Source: Lewinellaceae bacterium (GTDB lineage Bacteria > Bacteroidota > Bacteroidia > Chitinophagales > Saprospiraceae). From it: 64,000 nucleotides of DNA. Below the pieces are notes generated by a model, which was given only the letters and a program-made list of their open reading frames with translations, ran no database searches and had not been told where the DNA came from. A program made the position numbers and the translations under genes. Shown one piece after another: positions 53,811-62,416 of this stretch; the first letter of the stretch is position 1; each line of letters starts with the position of its first letter. The stretch covers positions 930,001-994,000 of the forward strand of contig JACJYL010000001.1 of assembly GCA_020636105.1 (NCBI GenBank). The letters run 5' to 3'.

Positions 53811-55205
53811 ATGCACGGTTCCTGGAAACAAAGAGATTTTACTTTTACCCTCTTTATTTTTTGTATTCTTATCGGATTCGTTTCATGCAAAACCACAAAA
53901 CCCGTCCGTCCTATGGAACAATACGAAACATTTTTTGAAGAAAAAACTTCATTTATCCATATTCCTGTTCGCATCAAAATTGATGAGCTGCAAAAAATGT
54001 TAAATGAACAATTTGACGGACTGTTGTACGAAGACAACACCTTCGAAGACGGCGACAATATGAAAATAAAGGCTTCCAAAACCGAGCGCCTTACCATTGT
54101 TCCGGATATCATGGCCCTGAAGTATTCCGTCCCGCTGGATCTCCAAATCGATTATAAAACACCTTTAGGGGTAGTAAAAGCCGACGCTTCTATCCGCCTG
54201 TTTTTCCGGACGGCTTTTGATATCGATAAAGATTGGAATCTCAAAACAGAAAGTAGTGTATTGAGTTATGTGTGGTCAAAAAAACCAGCGATCAATGTGG
54301 CAGGTCTGAGGATTTCAGCAGGCTTTATCGGAGACCTGATCCTCAACAGGAGTAGTAGTTTCATTGGAAAGTCTATCGATGAACAAGTGGCGGCCAACTT
54401 CAATCTCCGTCAAACGGTTTCAGATTCCTGGAAGGGGCTTTTTGATCCTCTGCTCATCTCCCCGGAATACAATTCCTGGCTGACGGTCAACCCCGAATCC
54501 CTCGGTTTAACCCGACCACAAATGGATAATGAATCCATCAATATGACCATTATTATCAAAGCAAGACCCGATATTAAAATGGGCGCACGCCCCGAACCCG
54601 TAAAAACAGCATCGACCAAACTGCCGAATTTTCAATATGCCAGTGAATACAAGGATGACTTTTCCCTGAACATTGGGGCGGAGATCACCTACGCTCAGGC
54701 CGATAGTATGGCCAAAACAGAACTTTTGGGGGAGCGCTTTGAATCAGGCAAATACTACGCGGTCATTGAGGATCTTGAAATGTATGGACAGGGCAACAAT
54801 ATTATTGTGAACACCAAACTCTCCGGCAGTTACAAGGGAAGTATTTATCTAACGGGAAAACCTACATACGACCCGGAAAAAGGATCAATTGATATTGACG
54901 ATCTCGAATTCACCCTCGACACCAAAAATTTTCTGCACAAGTCAGCTGCCTGGCTTCTTAAAAGCACCTTAAAAAAACAGATCAAGGAAAATCTTAATTT
55001 TCTGCTGGAATACAACCTCAAGGAAATGGAAAAAATGCTCAAGGATCAACTTGAACATTACGAACTTTCCAAAAACATTTTCCTTGAAGGAAAGCTGAAT
55101 GAGCTCAGTATTCAAAATGCCTGGCTATCGGCGGATGGCATAAAAATGATCATTGGTATTGAGGGAGAAGTCGGCATCAAAATGGAAAAGAGTGCCGACA
55201 AATAA
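53811..55205 (+). CDS. DUF4403 family lipoprotein
   Basis: 464 residues. A lipoprotein-type signal (FTLFIFCILIGFVSCKTTK, candidate lipidated Cys near residue 26) precedes a long beta-rich region with the DUF4403 landmarks: SFIHIPVRIKIDELQKMLNEQFDGLLY, VPLDLQIDYKTPLGVVKADASIRLFF, and near the end LKKQIKENLNFLLEYNLKEMEKML. This family resembles BPI/SMP-type lipid-binding tubular folds, so lipid handling between membranes is possible but is inference. Divergent from the PDZ gene; a 20-base perfect stem terminator follows. Confidence 0.82.
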   Translation: MHGSWKQRDFTFTLFIFCILIGFVSCKTTKPVRPMEQYETFFEEKTSFIHIPVRIKIDELQKMLNEQFDGLLYEDNTFEDGDNMKIKASKTERLTIVPDIMALKYSVPLDLQIDYKTPLGVVKADASIRLFFRTAFDIDKDWNLKTESSVLSYVWSKKPAINVAGLRISAGFIGDLILNRSSSFIGKSIDEQVAANFNLRQTVSDSWKGLFDPLLISPEYNSWLTVNPESLGLTRPQMDNESINMTIIIKARPDIKMGARPEPVKTASTKLPNFQYASEYKDDFSLNIGAEITYAQADSMAKTELLGERFESGKYYAVIEDLEMYGQGNNIIVNTKLSGSYKGSIYLTGKPTYDPEKGSIDIDDLEFTLDTKNFLHKSAAWLLKSTLKKQIKENLNFLLEYNLKEMEKMLKDQLEHYELSKNIFLEGKLNELSIQNAWLSADGIKMIIGIEGEVGIKMEKSADK

Positions 55206-55235
55206 AAATATCCCAAACAAACTTATAAACGCTTT

Positions 55236-55295
55236 AAAATAAATTGACCTTTTTGCCACGGCTTCCCATCCAAAAAGGTCAATTTATTTTTCCAA
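55236..55295. terminator. Bidirectional intrinsic terminator with a 20-base perfect stem
   Basis: 55236-55255 pairs perfectly with 55271-55290 (core AATTGACCTTTTTG with CAAAAAGGTCAATT), with a 15-base loop. A/T-rich runs flank both sides, so it can terminate both the DUF4403 gene and the TIR-like/SDR gene, which converge here. Confidence 0.9.
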
Positions 55296-55351
55296 ATCTC
55301 ACGGACTCCCCGGTTCCCGGAATTAAAGAATGTTCCCCGCCCAGGGTTGCT

Positions 55352-57181
55352 CTATTTCCTTCCCGAACGGTCGATGATGGTAGCGCTAGGCTGCTGAGTG
55401 CCTTGAATGACCACATCCAGGATGTTGACATGTTGGGGTCGAGTAGCCATGAAGTATAACGTTTCAGCAATATCACGCGAATTAACAGGAGTAAAATCCT
55501 CATAAATCTTTGCTTTTTCCTGATCGCCATCGAAACGCACCAGAGCAAACTCCGTTTCTTCCACATGCGCCGGAGAAATCTGGCTTACCCGGATATTGTG
55601 TTTATGGAGGTCCATTCTCATGGCCCTGGTGAGCCCATCCACCGCAAATTTAGTGGCGCAATAAACATTGCCATTAGGGTAAGGTTCTTTTCCGGCAATA
55701 GACCCGATATTGATAATGTGTCCTTTTTGGTTGGCCACCATAGCAGGAGCCACGAGGCGCGTCAGATACAATAATCCTTTGATATTGGTATCGATCATTT
55801 CCTCCCAATGGTCAAAATGTCCTTCGTGAATAGGGTCAAAACCTTTGGCTTTCCCTGCATTATTAATAAGAATATCAATATGATTCAATTCATCTCCGAG
55901 GCTCTTCAGGGCTTTTTCCACCTCTTTCAGGTTTCGCACATCGAAAACAAGCCCTTTGACCGTAGTATCATATTTTTCTGAAAATTCCCTGGCAATAGCC
56001 TCTACCCTATCTTTTCTCCGACCGGTAATGATAACCTCAAAACCATTCTGGGCGAATAATTCGGCAGTTGCTTTACCGATCCCGGAAGTGCCGCCGGTAA
56101 TCAATACTTTTTTATCGTTGCCAGGGCGTAATTTAATCACCTTTTGGGCGGCCTCTTCCTTTTCCTTTAACAGAACGGTCAGCCTGTTGATATTATCACG
56201 TAAAGCATCAAGTGCGTTTTGGGTTGCAGAATCAGGGGCTGGCTTTTCCCCTGTTCCTGACGCTGATTTGCCTGAAAAAGAAGCTTCCTTTTCCCTGGAT
56301 TGAGAAGGTTCCGGAGATTTAGCTTTTGACAATTCCGGTTCAGGATCCCTTTTTTTGGGTACCGTTTCTTTCTCCTCAGCAGCCTGTGTTTCTTCATGCT
56401 CAGGTTCCGGCACAGATTCACTCACCAGGGATTCAGGCTGATTCGCTATTTCAGGTTCTTCTTCAGGTTCAGTCGACGCCTCAATATCTTCTTCCGGATG
56501 CAATAATGAAAACCCAGGGATATCCGCCAGTTCTACTTCTACGGGCAAATCTTCTATATTGGCTTCGGATACTTCTTCCTCCTCTTTTTCCAAGGTGTTT
56601 TTTCTTTTCTTTTTAAACTGCTCCCAGGCGGGTACATCATCAATGAATTCAAAGAATATTTCGTAATCAGCAGCTTCAAACTCAGAGACATTACAGTAAG
56701 TTGAGGTTCTCAGTTGACGTAAAAACTCCCCCACTTCTGTTGAAATTTCACGAATGCGCTTGAGATGAGCATTAAAACTATCTTCATCCGCCAGGTGCAA
56801 TTCTTTTTTTTGTTTGCGTAGATCCAGGTAATGCTCCTGCCAGTAATTGATGTATTTAATTATTCCCCCGACTCTTTCTATATCCGGTACTGTGGAAACA
56901 TCACCACTTTTCTGTGGTAAGAGAATCGGGTAGATCTGGTCTTCTTTTTTTTGAAAAAATTGAAGTATGCCGGTCATACTTGTGGCAGACTTTAGGAATT
57001 TATCACTTACAAATAAAAGAATGGGCCATTGATAATCGGCCAGTGATTCATATAATAAAAAATCCGGTTTGGACTTGCCAAAGTTAAAATGTACAAATGA
57101 ATATCCGCTAAGACTTAAATCGGTTTCAAGTTTTTTAATGAGTTGGCTGTCTTCCTCATTATAAGCTAAAGCTATTTTCAT
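55352..57181 (-). CDS. TIR-like / short-chain dehydrogenase fusion protein
   Basis: 609 residues in one frame. Residues 1-~90 resemble a TIR domain (KIALAYNEEDSQLIKKLETDL, then ILLFVSDKFLKS and QIYPILLP at the usual strand positions), but where catalytic TIRs carry the Glu after the SDKFLKS-type turn the sequence reads SATSMTGILQFF, with none. Residues ~120-195 are helical and charged. Residues ~197-320 are a low-complexity Glu/Pro/Ser linker and ~322-350 a short coiled coil. Residues 358-609 are a classical SDR: TGGTSGIGK (362-370), NNAG (440-443), Ser494, Tyr507 and Lys511 (YCATK), ending PSATIIDRSGRK like YdfG-type enzymes. The SDR should be an active NAD(P)-dependent oxidoreductase; the TIR is more likely a scaffold than an NADase. 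Confidence 0.8.
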   Translation of the reverse strand: MKIALAYNEEDSQLIKKLETDLSLSGYSFVHFNFGKSKPDFLLYESLADYQWPILLFVSDKFLKSATSMTGILQFFQKKEDQIYPILLPQKSGDVSTVPDIERVGGIIKYINYWQEHYLDLRKQKKELHLADEDSFNAHLKRIREISTEVGEFLRQLRTSTYCNVSEFEAADYEIFFEFIDDVPAWEQFKKKRKNTLEKEEEEVSEANIEDLPVEVELADIPGFSLLHPEEDIEASTEPEEEPEIANQPESLVSESVPEPEHEETQAAEEKETVPKKRDPEPELSKAKSPEPSQSREKEASFSGKSASGTGEKPAPDSATQNALDALRDNINRLTVLLKEKEEAAQKVIKLRPGNDKKVLITGGTSGIGKATAELFAQNGFEVIITGRRKDRVEAIAREFSEKYDTTVKGLVFDVRNLKEVEKALKSLGDELNHIDILINNAGKAKGFDPIHEGHFDHWEEMIDTNIKGLLYLTRLVAPAMVANQKGHIINIGSIAGKEPYPNGNVYCATKFAVDGLTRAMRMDLHKHNIRVSQISPAHVEETEFALVRFDGDQEKAKIYEDFTPVNSRDIAETLYFMATRPQHVNILDVVIQGTQQPSATIIDRSGRK

Positions 57182-57545
57182 AATAAATCGGTGGTAGTGT
57201 CTTTTTAATAAATTAATTTGGGTAATAAACGGTAATCATTGTGATTTCTTGAGCATTAAAAATGACATTATTAAAACCCAACTAAAATTACAAATGGGGT
57301 TTTTTCAAAGGAAATACTGCGATGAGGCCTCCAAAATTTTATTTAAGATAGAATCGAAATTATAATATGATAACTTTTACGATATAAAAAGTTATTGGTT
57401 GCAAAAACCAGTCATAATAATATCCCGGGGGTTAAAATAATACCATACAACCAACATGAATTTCACCTGAAATATTTCACGACAGGGAATAAATTTTCAA
57501 TAAAAAGGAGATAACATAAAAGTTCAGGTTCAAAAGAGTCTTGGT
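57182..57545. other. 364-base gap between two minus-strand genes
   Basis: AT-rich, no gene. It holds a seven-base stem (AAAACCC at 57273-57279 with GGGTTTT at 57297-57303) and a nine-base perfect inverted repeat (ATAACTTTT at 57370-57378 with AAAAGTTAT at 57387-57395, 8-base spacer). Either may be a terminator for the TM2 gene upstream or a regulator site for the TIR-like/SDR gene. Confidence 0.5.
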
Positions 57546-58346
57546 TTATAAATCCTCGAGCAATTTTTGCTTCTGAAGTGCAAATTCTTCCTGGGTTAAA
57601 ACGCCTTGTTCAAGCAAGTCTCCCAATTTGGAAATTTGGGTCAAAAGGTCATCTTCTTCTTTTATTTCCTGCACTGGGGCAGTATCCAGGATATTTGCCT
57701 GCGGGGTAGGCAAGGCCTTGACTATACGGAAACCGTTTTCCACAAACCGATCAAAATCAGGATGAGTACGCAGATAGGCCAGCGCCGTATGCACATGAAT
57801 CTTTTTCGTCGCATCAAAACCACATTCAACTGCCTTTTGCAAATGGTTGAAAGCAGAATCTGCTTCTTCAACCATTGAATAACAACAGGCGAGGTTGAAA
57901 TGAATTGAGGGATCATTGGGCGCTAATTGGAGGGCTTCAAGAAAAATTTCGGCTGCTTCTTCGAATTCATAATCCCTGAATAATTCAATGGCATTTTTTT
58001 TGAGGGATTGTAGCTCTGAGGTAACAGGCCTGGCTGCCGCCAGCGGTGGATGAACAGGTGCAGCTTTTTGGTGGGCAAACTTCCTCTCCGTATGCTGCAG
58101 CCTCTTTTTATTATAACGATCATCAAAATCTTCCTGGGGCATCACAAAGAGTAGAACAGCATCAATAAATCCAAGGATGGCAGGAATCATTACGGCAGGA
58201 ACATTTTCTTCCGCAGTTATAATCAATGTAAAAAAAAAGGCAAAGGTGTATAAGACGCCTAAAAGACGTTGTCCCAGGTAGTATCGGTGGACGCCAAATA
58301 TTCCCAGGAGAAGAGCTAATATACCGGCAACATGTTTCTTTTTCAT
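57546..58346 (-). CDS. TM2-domain protein with TPR and SHOCT domains
   Basis: 266 residues from the ATG at 58346 (MKKKHVAGILALLLGIFGVHRYYLGQ), which opens a TM2 domain (LGIFGVHRYYLGQRLLGVLYTF then FIDAVLLFVMPQEDFDDRYN) with two membrane segments. A middle region has TPR-like helices (AAEIFLEALQLAPNDPSIHFNLACCYSMVEEADSAF). The last ~30 residues are a SHOCT domain (ISKLGDLLEQGVLTQEEFALQKQKLL). TM2-SHOCT pairs are common and functionally obscure; SHOCT is thought to promote oligomerisation. Inner-membrane, with the C-terminal part cytoplasmic. Before the IS insertion this gene lay about 130 bases downstream of the dynamin stop on the same strand. Confidence 0.85.
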   Translation of the reverse strand: MKKKHVAGILALLLGIFGVHRYYLGQRLLGVLYTFAFFFTLIITAEENVPAVMIPAILGFIDAVLLFVMPQEDFDDRYNKKRLQHTERKFAHQKAAPVHPPLAAARPVTSELQSLKKNAIELFRDYEFEEAAEIFLEALQLAPNDPSIHFNLACCYSMVEEADSAFNHLQKAVECGFDATKKIHVHTALAYLRTHPDFDRFVENGFRIVKALPTPQANILDTAPVQEIKEEDDLLTQISKLGDLLEQGVLTQEEFALQKQKLLEDL

Positions 58347-58492
58347 AATTTCTTCAAAACGAATAATTCGATTAAAGGTATAAATATAGCCCAAAAGTGG
58401 AAATTGAAACCCGTTTTATTAGATGAAGTAACCCAATAGCTATATGAGCGTTTTAAAAAACACATGAGGAGACCTTAAACCGACAATTTTTC

Positions 58493-58520
58493 GGTAGTAT
58501 CCAGTAAAGTGTGTAAGTTT
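58493..58520 (+). repeat. Left terminal inverted repeat of the IS256-family element
   Basis: Contains AGTATCC (58496-58502) and AAGTGTGTAA (58507-58516), matching the right end in reverse complement. 13 of the first 18 bases agree. Confidence 0.7.
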
Positions 58521-58556
58521 TAAAATAGGGGGCCATGGCCCCCTATTTTAATTTTT
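58521..58556 (+). terminator. 30-base perfect palindrome inside the IS left end, terminator-like
   Basis: 58521-58550 is self-complementary (TAAAATAGGGGGCC and its mirror), followed by AATTTTTTG. It lies between the left end and the transposase start and could block transcripts entering the element from outside. Confidence 0.7.
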
Positions 58557-58581
58557 TGTAATTTTAAAACATACTTTACTG

Positions 58582-59781
58582 ATGATGAAAAAAGAAGATC
58601 TATTAAACGATGATTTCCTGAAGCAATTTAAGACTGGGGATGAGTTAGAATCTTTCCTCAGTGAGCTTCACAAACGCGGCATTGAAAAAATGCTGGAAGG
58701 AGAAATTGATGCCCATCTGGATTATGCCAAACACCAGAGGAGCGACAATCCAAATGCCCGGAACGGCAATTCTAAAAAAGTAATCAAAACCTCCTATGGC
58801 GAATCTGAAATCGAGGTGCCCAGAGACCGGGATGGAAGTTTTACACCTCAGATTGTTCCTAAACGATCCAGGCTGGCTAAAGGCATTGAATCGATCGTAA
58901 TTTCACTTTATGCCAAAGGGATGAGCAATGCCGATATTGAGGAACAAATTCGGGATTTGTATGACTTCAACATCTCTACGTCTACCATCTCCAAAATCAC
59001 CGATAAGGTGACCGAGGATATCATTGCCTGGCAAAATCGCCCCCTGGAATCTCAGTATCTAATCGTGTGGATGGATGGGATTGTTTTTAAAGTCCGTGAG
59101 AACTCCAGAGTGACCAATAAAACAGTCTATTTGGCCGTAGGACTCAAGAAAGACGGGAGGAAAGAGGTTTTGGGCATGTGGTTGGGTAAAAGTGAAGCCG
59201 CCAGTTTTTGGATGGGCGTACTGACCGATATCAAAGCTCGGGGCGTAGAAGATATCTTAATTACCGTGACGGATAATCTCAACGGTTTTACCCAGACTAT
59301 TAAAAGTGTTTTTCCTGAAACGAGCACTCAAATTTGTGTCGTGCACCAAATCAGGAATGCTTCCAAATACGTTGTCTGGAAAGATCGTAAGGTTTTTGCC
59401 AAAGACATGAAAACCATTTATGGAGCACCGACCAAAGAAGCCGCCCAGGCAGCTCTAAAGGACTTTGATGAAAAATGGAATCACAAGTATCCTTACGCTA
59501 TTAAATCATGGTATAATAACTGGGATGAGCTGACCACTTTTTTTGACTTCCCTCTTGAAATTAGAACGATCATTTATACCACAAATTTGATTGAAAATCT
59601 CAACGGAAAAATCAGAAAATACACCAAAAACAAAATGTCTTTTCCAACGGATAATGCATTGAAAAAGTCGGTTTATCTGGCGATTTTTGAAATAACGAAA
59701 AAATGGACCATGCCGATTCGCAACTGGCCCATTATTCTTAACCAATTTATTGCTATTTTTGACGAAAGAGTCAAAATCTAA
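58582..59781 (+). CDS. IS256-family transposase
   Basis: 399 residues, full length. Mutator/IS256 features: EGEIDAHLDYAKHQRSDNPNARNG near the N-terminus, EIEVPRDRDGSFTPQIVPKRS, and the DDE triad Asp165 (WMDGI), Asp231 (VTDNLNGF) and Glu338 (TTNLIENLN), with the conserved ICVVHQIRNASKYV. It cuts and pastes or copies the element. The frame is intact, so the element may still be active. An intrinsic terminator (GGGC-GAA-GCCC at 59788-59798, then TATTTTTTA) follows. Confidence 0.95.
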   Translation: MMKKEDLLNDDFLKQFKTGDELESFLSELHKRGIEKMLEGEIDAHLDYAKHQRSDNPNARNGNSKKVIKTSYGESEIEVPRDRDGSFTPQIVPKRSRLAKGIESIVISLYAKGMSNADIEEQIRDLYDFNISTSTISKITDKVTEDIIAWQNRPLESQYLIVWMDGIVFKVRENSRVTNKTVYLAVGLKKDGRKEVLGMWLGKSEAASFWMGVLTDIKARGVEDILITVTDNLNGFTQTIKSVFPETSTQICVVHQIRNASKYVVWKDRKVFAKDMKTIYGAPTKEAAQAALKDFDEKWNHKYPYAIKSWYNNWDELTTFFDFPLEIRTIIYTTNLIENLNGKIRKYTKNKMSFPTDNALKKSVYLAIFEITKKWTMPIRNWPIILNQFIAIFDERVKI

Positions 59782-59787
59782 AAATTC

Positions 59788-59810
59788 GGGCGAAGCCCTC
59801 TATTTTTTAT
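59788..59810 (+). terminator. Terminator after the transposase
   Basis: GGGC/GCCC stem at 59788-59798 with GAA loop, then TCTATTTTTTAT. Short but well placed, inside the IS right end. Confidence 0.5.
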
Positions 59811-59834
59811 TTACACACTTAATAGGATACTGTC
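59807..59834 (-). repeat. Right terminal inverted repeat of the IS256-family element
   Basis: Reverse complement begins GACAGTATCCTATTAAGTGT, matching the left end at AGTATCC and AAGTGTGTAA. Its outer 16 bases (59819-59834) supply the last codons and the stop of the dynamin-like gene. Confidence 0.7.
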
Positions 59835-61549
59835 ATTTTTTCAGCCATCTCCCCTAGTTTCGTTTCGATATCAAGTTGTTTACTATTCAATTCCTTGAGT
59901 ACATTTTCTTCTTTAACCAGGAGTTCATCAAATTTTACAAAATTTCCATCAATTTTTTCCTTCAAATGGCCAATATAAACTTTTAAGTTCCCCGTCACTT
60001 CATCGTTGATTCGGGTACGGCCTTTTTGAACTTCCGTGCTAAAACCATCCAGTATTTTTTTTCGCTTGACACTTGTTGACACGCCGGCAAAGATCAAACC
60101 GATGGTAGTGAGTACTCCTCCTGTAATATCAAACACCATTCCGTTGGTCACTGCCATCAGGATAACGCCGATAGCCGCCAATCCAGAACCGGCGGCCAGG
60201 TTTGGCGACAAGGTTTGTTTATCGGGAAAAAGACTCTTGTCGGTAAAATTTTCCGCCTTGTTAATAAAGGTGGTAAAGGTATCCTGGAGATCACGAAGGA
60301 CATTGCTGCGCCGTTCAGCAATAGCGCTGAATATTTCGTGGTCATTTCTTAAGATAGTTTCACTGTTCCTTAGCTTCAGGTCGATGATTTTTGCCATTTG
60401 CTGAATGCTGTCAGCCAAATCTATCACCCCGTCATTGAGCTTAATACTCAACTCTCCCTGCATATCTTTTTCCAAATTCGCCGCCAGGGTTTCCAGCCAT
60501 TCTTTTGCAGAAGCCTTTTTACTGAACATAGAAACAACAGAACGCCTCAACAAGGAAAAAAATGACAATCCGGTTGCCAATTCCTTTTCTTTTTCCCTGG
60601 TAATACGATCATAGGTGGCAATAAGGTTCTCCACCAGCACATCCACATGCTTATTGGATTTCAATTCCTGGTCCTCCAGGGTATCTTTAATATCCTGTCG
60701 GAACAAAATATCCGCTTCCAGTTGTTTGCTTCTTAAGCTGAGTCCTTCAAAAATTCGGGTATTGATGTTCCTTGAGGTATCCACGGTATTCAACAATTTC
60801 AATGCGGGAGCTTTTCCCCCGGTAATGTTTTCGTGAATGTAGGCCCGGATGGCGGTAAATCCGCTTCCTGTTTTGTCTCCTTCCAGTTCCTGTTTGGCAG
60901 AAACGGCGAAAACCACCGCTTTTTCAATCCCTTTTTTGAGCGCCTGTTCTTTTACCCCGCTGATATTAATTTGTAAATCGTCTTCAGAAAGTAAATCTTT
61001 TTGTTGCAACACAAAAATGATCTTTTTGCGCCAATCCTCGTGGATAAAATCAAAGAAATCCCAGGCAGATTGCCGGTATGGATTTTTGGCTTCAAATACA
61101 AAAACGATCAGGTCGGAAGCTGGGATAAAACTTTCAGTAATTTCCTGGTGGTGCTCAATGATGGTATTGGTACCGGGGGTGTCAACAATGGCTATTTCCT
61201 TGAGAATCTCCACCGGCACCAGTATTCTTTTGAGAAAGGGATTGATATTGATGTATTCTTCTTTCTCCCCATAAAGAATCTGCTGGATAGTATCTGTCAT
61301 AGGTTGAGGGGCAACCTTGGTGATCTCTCTTTTGGATTCGAGCAACGCATTGACAAAAGAGCTCTTCCCGGATTTGACCTCTCCAACAATTACGAACATA
61401 AAGGGGTCGTGAATGCGGTTTCTTAAATCGCTTACCGTTGCAGACAATTCCTTGTGATTGATCTGTATGGTCAGCTCGTGAAGTTCCTTGATCAATTCAT
61501 CCAATTGTACACGGAAAACACTGAGTTGCTGATTAATTAATGTTGTCAT
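59819..61549 (-). CDS. Dynamin-like GTPase, 3' end rewritten by an IS element
   Basis: 576 residues. GTPase motifs: P-loop GEVKSGKSS (56-64), TDTIQQILYG, G3 DTPGTNTI, FVLQQKDLLSEDDL and AVSAKQELEGD. The second half is helical with a hydrophobic hairpin (NLAAGSGLAAIGVILMAVTNGMVF then GGVLTTIGLIFAG), typical of bacterial dynamin-like proteins that remodel membranes. The final codons M-T-V-S-Y-stop come from the IS256 right end. Without the IS the frame would read E-K-(M or L)-S-V-stop (native stop now at 58475-58477), so only the last few residues changed and the GTPase is probably functional. Confidence 0.9.
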   Translation of the reverse strand: MTTLINQQLSVFRVQLDELIKELHELTIQINHKELSATVSDLRNRIHDPFMFVIVGEVKSGKSSFVNALLESKREITKVAPQPMTDTIQQILYGEKEEYININPFLKRILVPVEILKEIAIVDTPGTNTIIEHHQEITESFIPASDLIVFVFEAKNPYRQSAWDFFDFIHEDWRKKIIFVLQQKDLLSEDDLQINISGVKEQALKKGIEKAVVFAVSAKQELEGDKTGSGFTAIRAYIHENITGGKAPALKLLNTVDTSRNINTRIFEGLSLRSKQLEADILFRQDIKDTLEDQELKSNKHVDVLVENLIATYDRITREKEKELATGLSFFSLLRRSVVSMFSKKASAKEWLETLAANLEKDMQGELSIKLNDGVIDLADSIQQMAKIIDLKLRNSETILRNDHEIFSAIAERRSNVLRDLQDTFTTFINKAENFTDKSLFPDKQTLSPNLAAGSGLAAIGVILMAVTNGMVFDITGGVLTTIGLIFAGVSTSVKRKKILDGFSTEVQKGRTRINDEVTGNLKVYIGHLKEKIDGNFVKFDELLVKEENVLKELNSKQLDIETKLGEMAEKMTVSY

Positions 61550-61639
61550 ACTGGTAGTGTGGCAGATTTCTGATGATTACAAAATCATAACCTAAAAAGA
61601 GATCCCGGAAAATAGTGCTTTTACGAAATCTATTTATTT

Positions 61640-62269
61640 TCAAAGATAACTAATTGCTTCCGGTCCGGTGCAAAATAATAAATCCAATATGCTTAAACCG
61701 GATAAAAAACCATGCTTTTCCATAAAAACCTGTGCATAAGGGATTTCCGTAAAATATGGGTCAGGGACATTAACCTTTGCCCTCGGAGCAATGCTGTTCC
61801 TGAAGTCAATGATTCCATCCGGCACTTCCCGATGATAAGTCTCGGTAAAAATCAACTTCGAATCCAGCTCCAATAATCTGTGTATTTTGAGGATCAGCTC
61901 CAGATTCCAGTCAAATAAATAGGTATATTGCTGCATAAAATAAGGGCGTAATTCATCCTCATAATAATCAAAAAAAGGAGCATTTCCATAAGCCGAATGA
62001 ATGGCTTGCCAATGTCTTTTGGCCCATGGTTCATACCACGCTATCTTCGTTTCCCGAATAGGTTGCTGCTCATTTTTTCCCTTTACAAGCGGAATAGATA
62101 AACGTTCAAGACCATTTGCGCTGGCGATATGGGCACGGTTTCTATAACTTCCTTTGTTATAGTGTTCGTGTTGTTCGATCAACACCTTTTCAAATCGTTT
62201 TAATTTGGAAAAGTATTGAATGGAAGGCAAATACTGAATTTCTAATATTATCGAAGAACCCGTTGACAT
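61640..62269 (-). CDS. WbqC family protein
   Basis: 209 residues from the ATG at 62269 (MSTGSSIILEIQYLPSIQYFSKL); the upstream in-frame extension to 62320 is hydrophobic and less likely. WbqC-family landmarks: EIQYLPSIQYFSKLKRFEKVLIEQHEHYNKGSYRNRAHIASANGLERLSIPLVKG, split across the first ~65 residues, and WAKRHWQAIHSAYGNAPFFDYY. The family is found near polysaccharide and lipopolysaccharide genes; its activity is not established. Cytoplasmic. It lies between the dynamin gene (90 bases downstream) and the conserved unknown gene on the same strand. Confidence 0.85.
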   Translation of the reverse strand: MSTGSSIILEIQYLPSIQYFSKLKRFEKVLIEQHEHYNKGSYRNRAHIASANGLERLSIPLVKGKNEQQPIRETKIAWYEPWAKRHWQAIHSAYGNAPFFDYYEDELRPYFMQQYTYLFDWNLELILKIHRLLELDSKLIFTETYHREVPDGIIDFRNSIAPRAKVNVPDPYFTEIPYAQVFMEKHGFLSGLSILDLLFCTGPEAISYL

Positions 62270-62416
62270 GATTTGATAAATGATAAAAGTTAAAAAGGAG
62301 GCCGCTAAAAAAACCTGCACTGAATCATGCTAAAGAAAAGGCTGGCCCTGGTATTTATCAACTATTCCCTGGCTCAGACTGGAGATTTATTGACTTTAAA
62401 TTTTCTATTTACTCCG

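Larger units (their letters stand above)
58493..59834. mobile_element. IS256-family insertion sequence, complete, 1342 bases
   Basis: One transposase gene flanked by imperfect inverted repeats. The left end (from 58493) and the reverse complement of the right end (from 59834) share AGTATCC, then AAGTGTGTAA, then AAAATAG-GGGC at matching spacing, in the same layout as IS256 ends. Flanks are AATTTTTC (58485-58492) and ATTTTTTC (59835-59842), 7 of 8 identical, the size expected of an IS256 target duplication. The right end cuts into the 3' end of the dynamin gene. A 30-base perfect palindrome (58521-58550) lies inside the left end. Confidence 0.8.

Noticed and set aside
58499..58506. Shorter IS boundaries starting at AAGTGTGTAA
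   Set aside because: With those ends the flanking octamers do not match; moving out to 58493 and 59834 gives matching AGTATCC in both ends and a near-identical target duplication.
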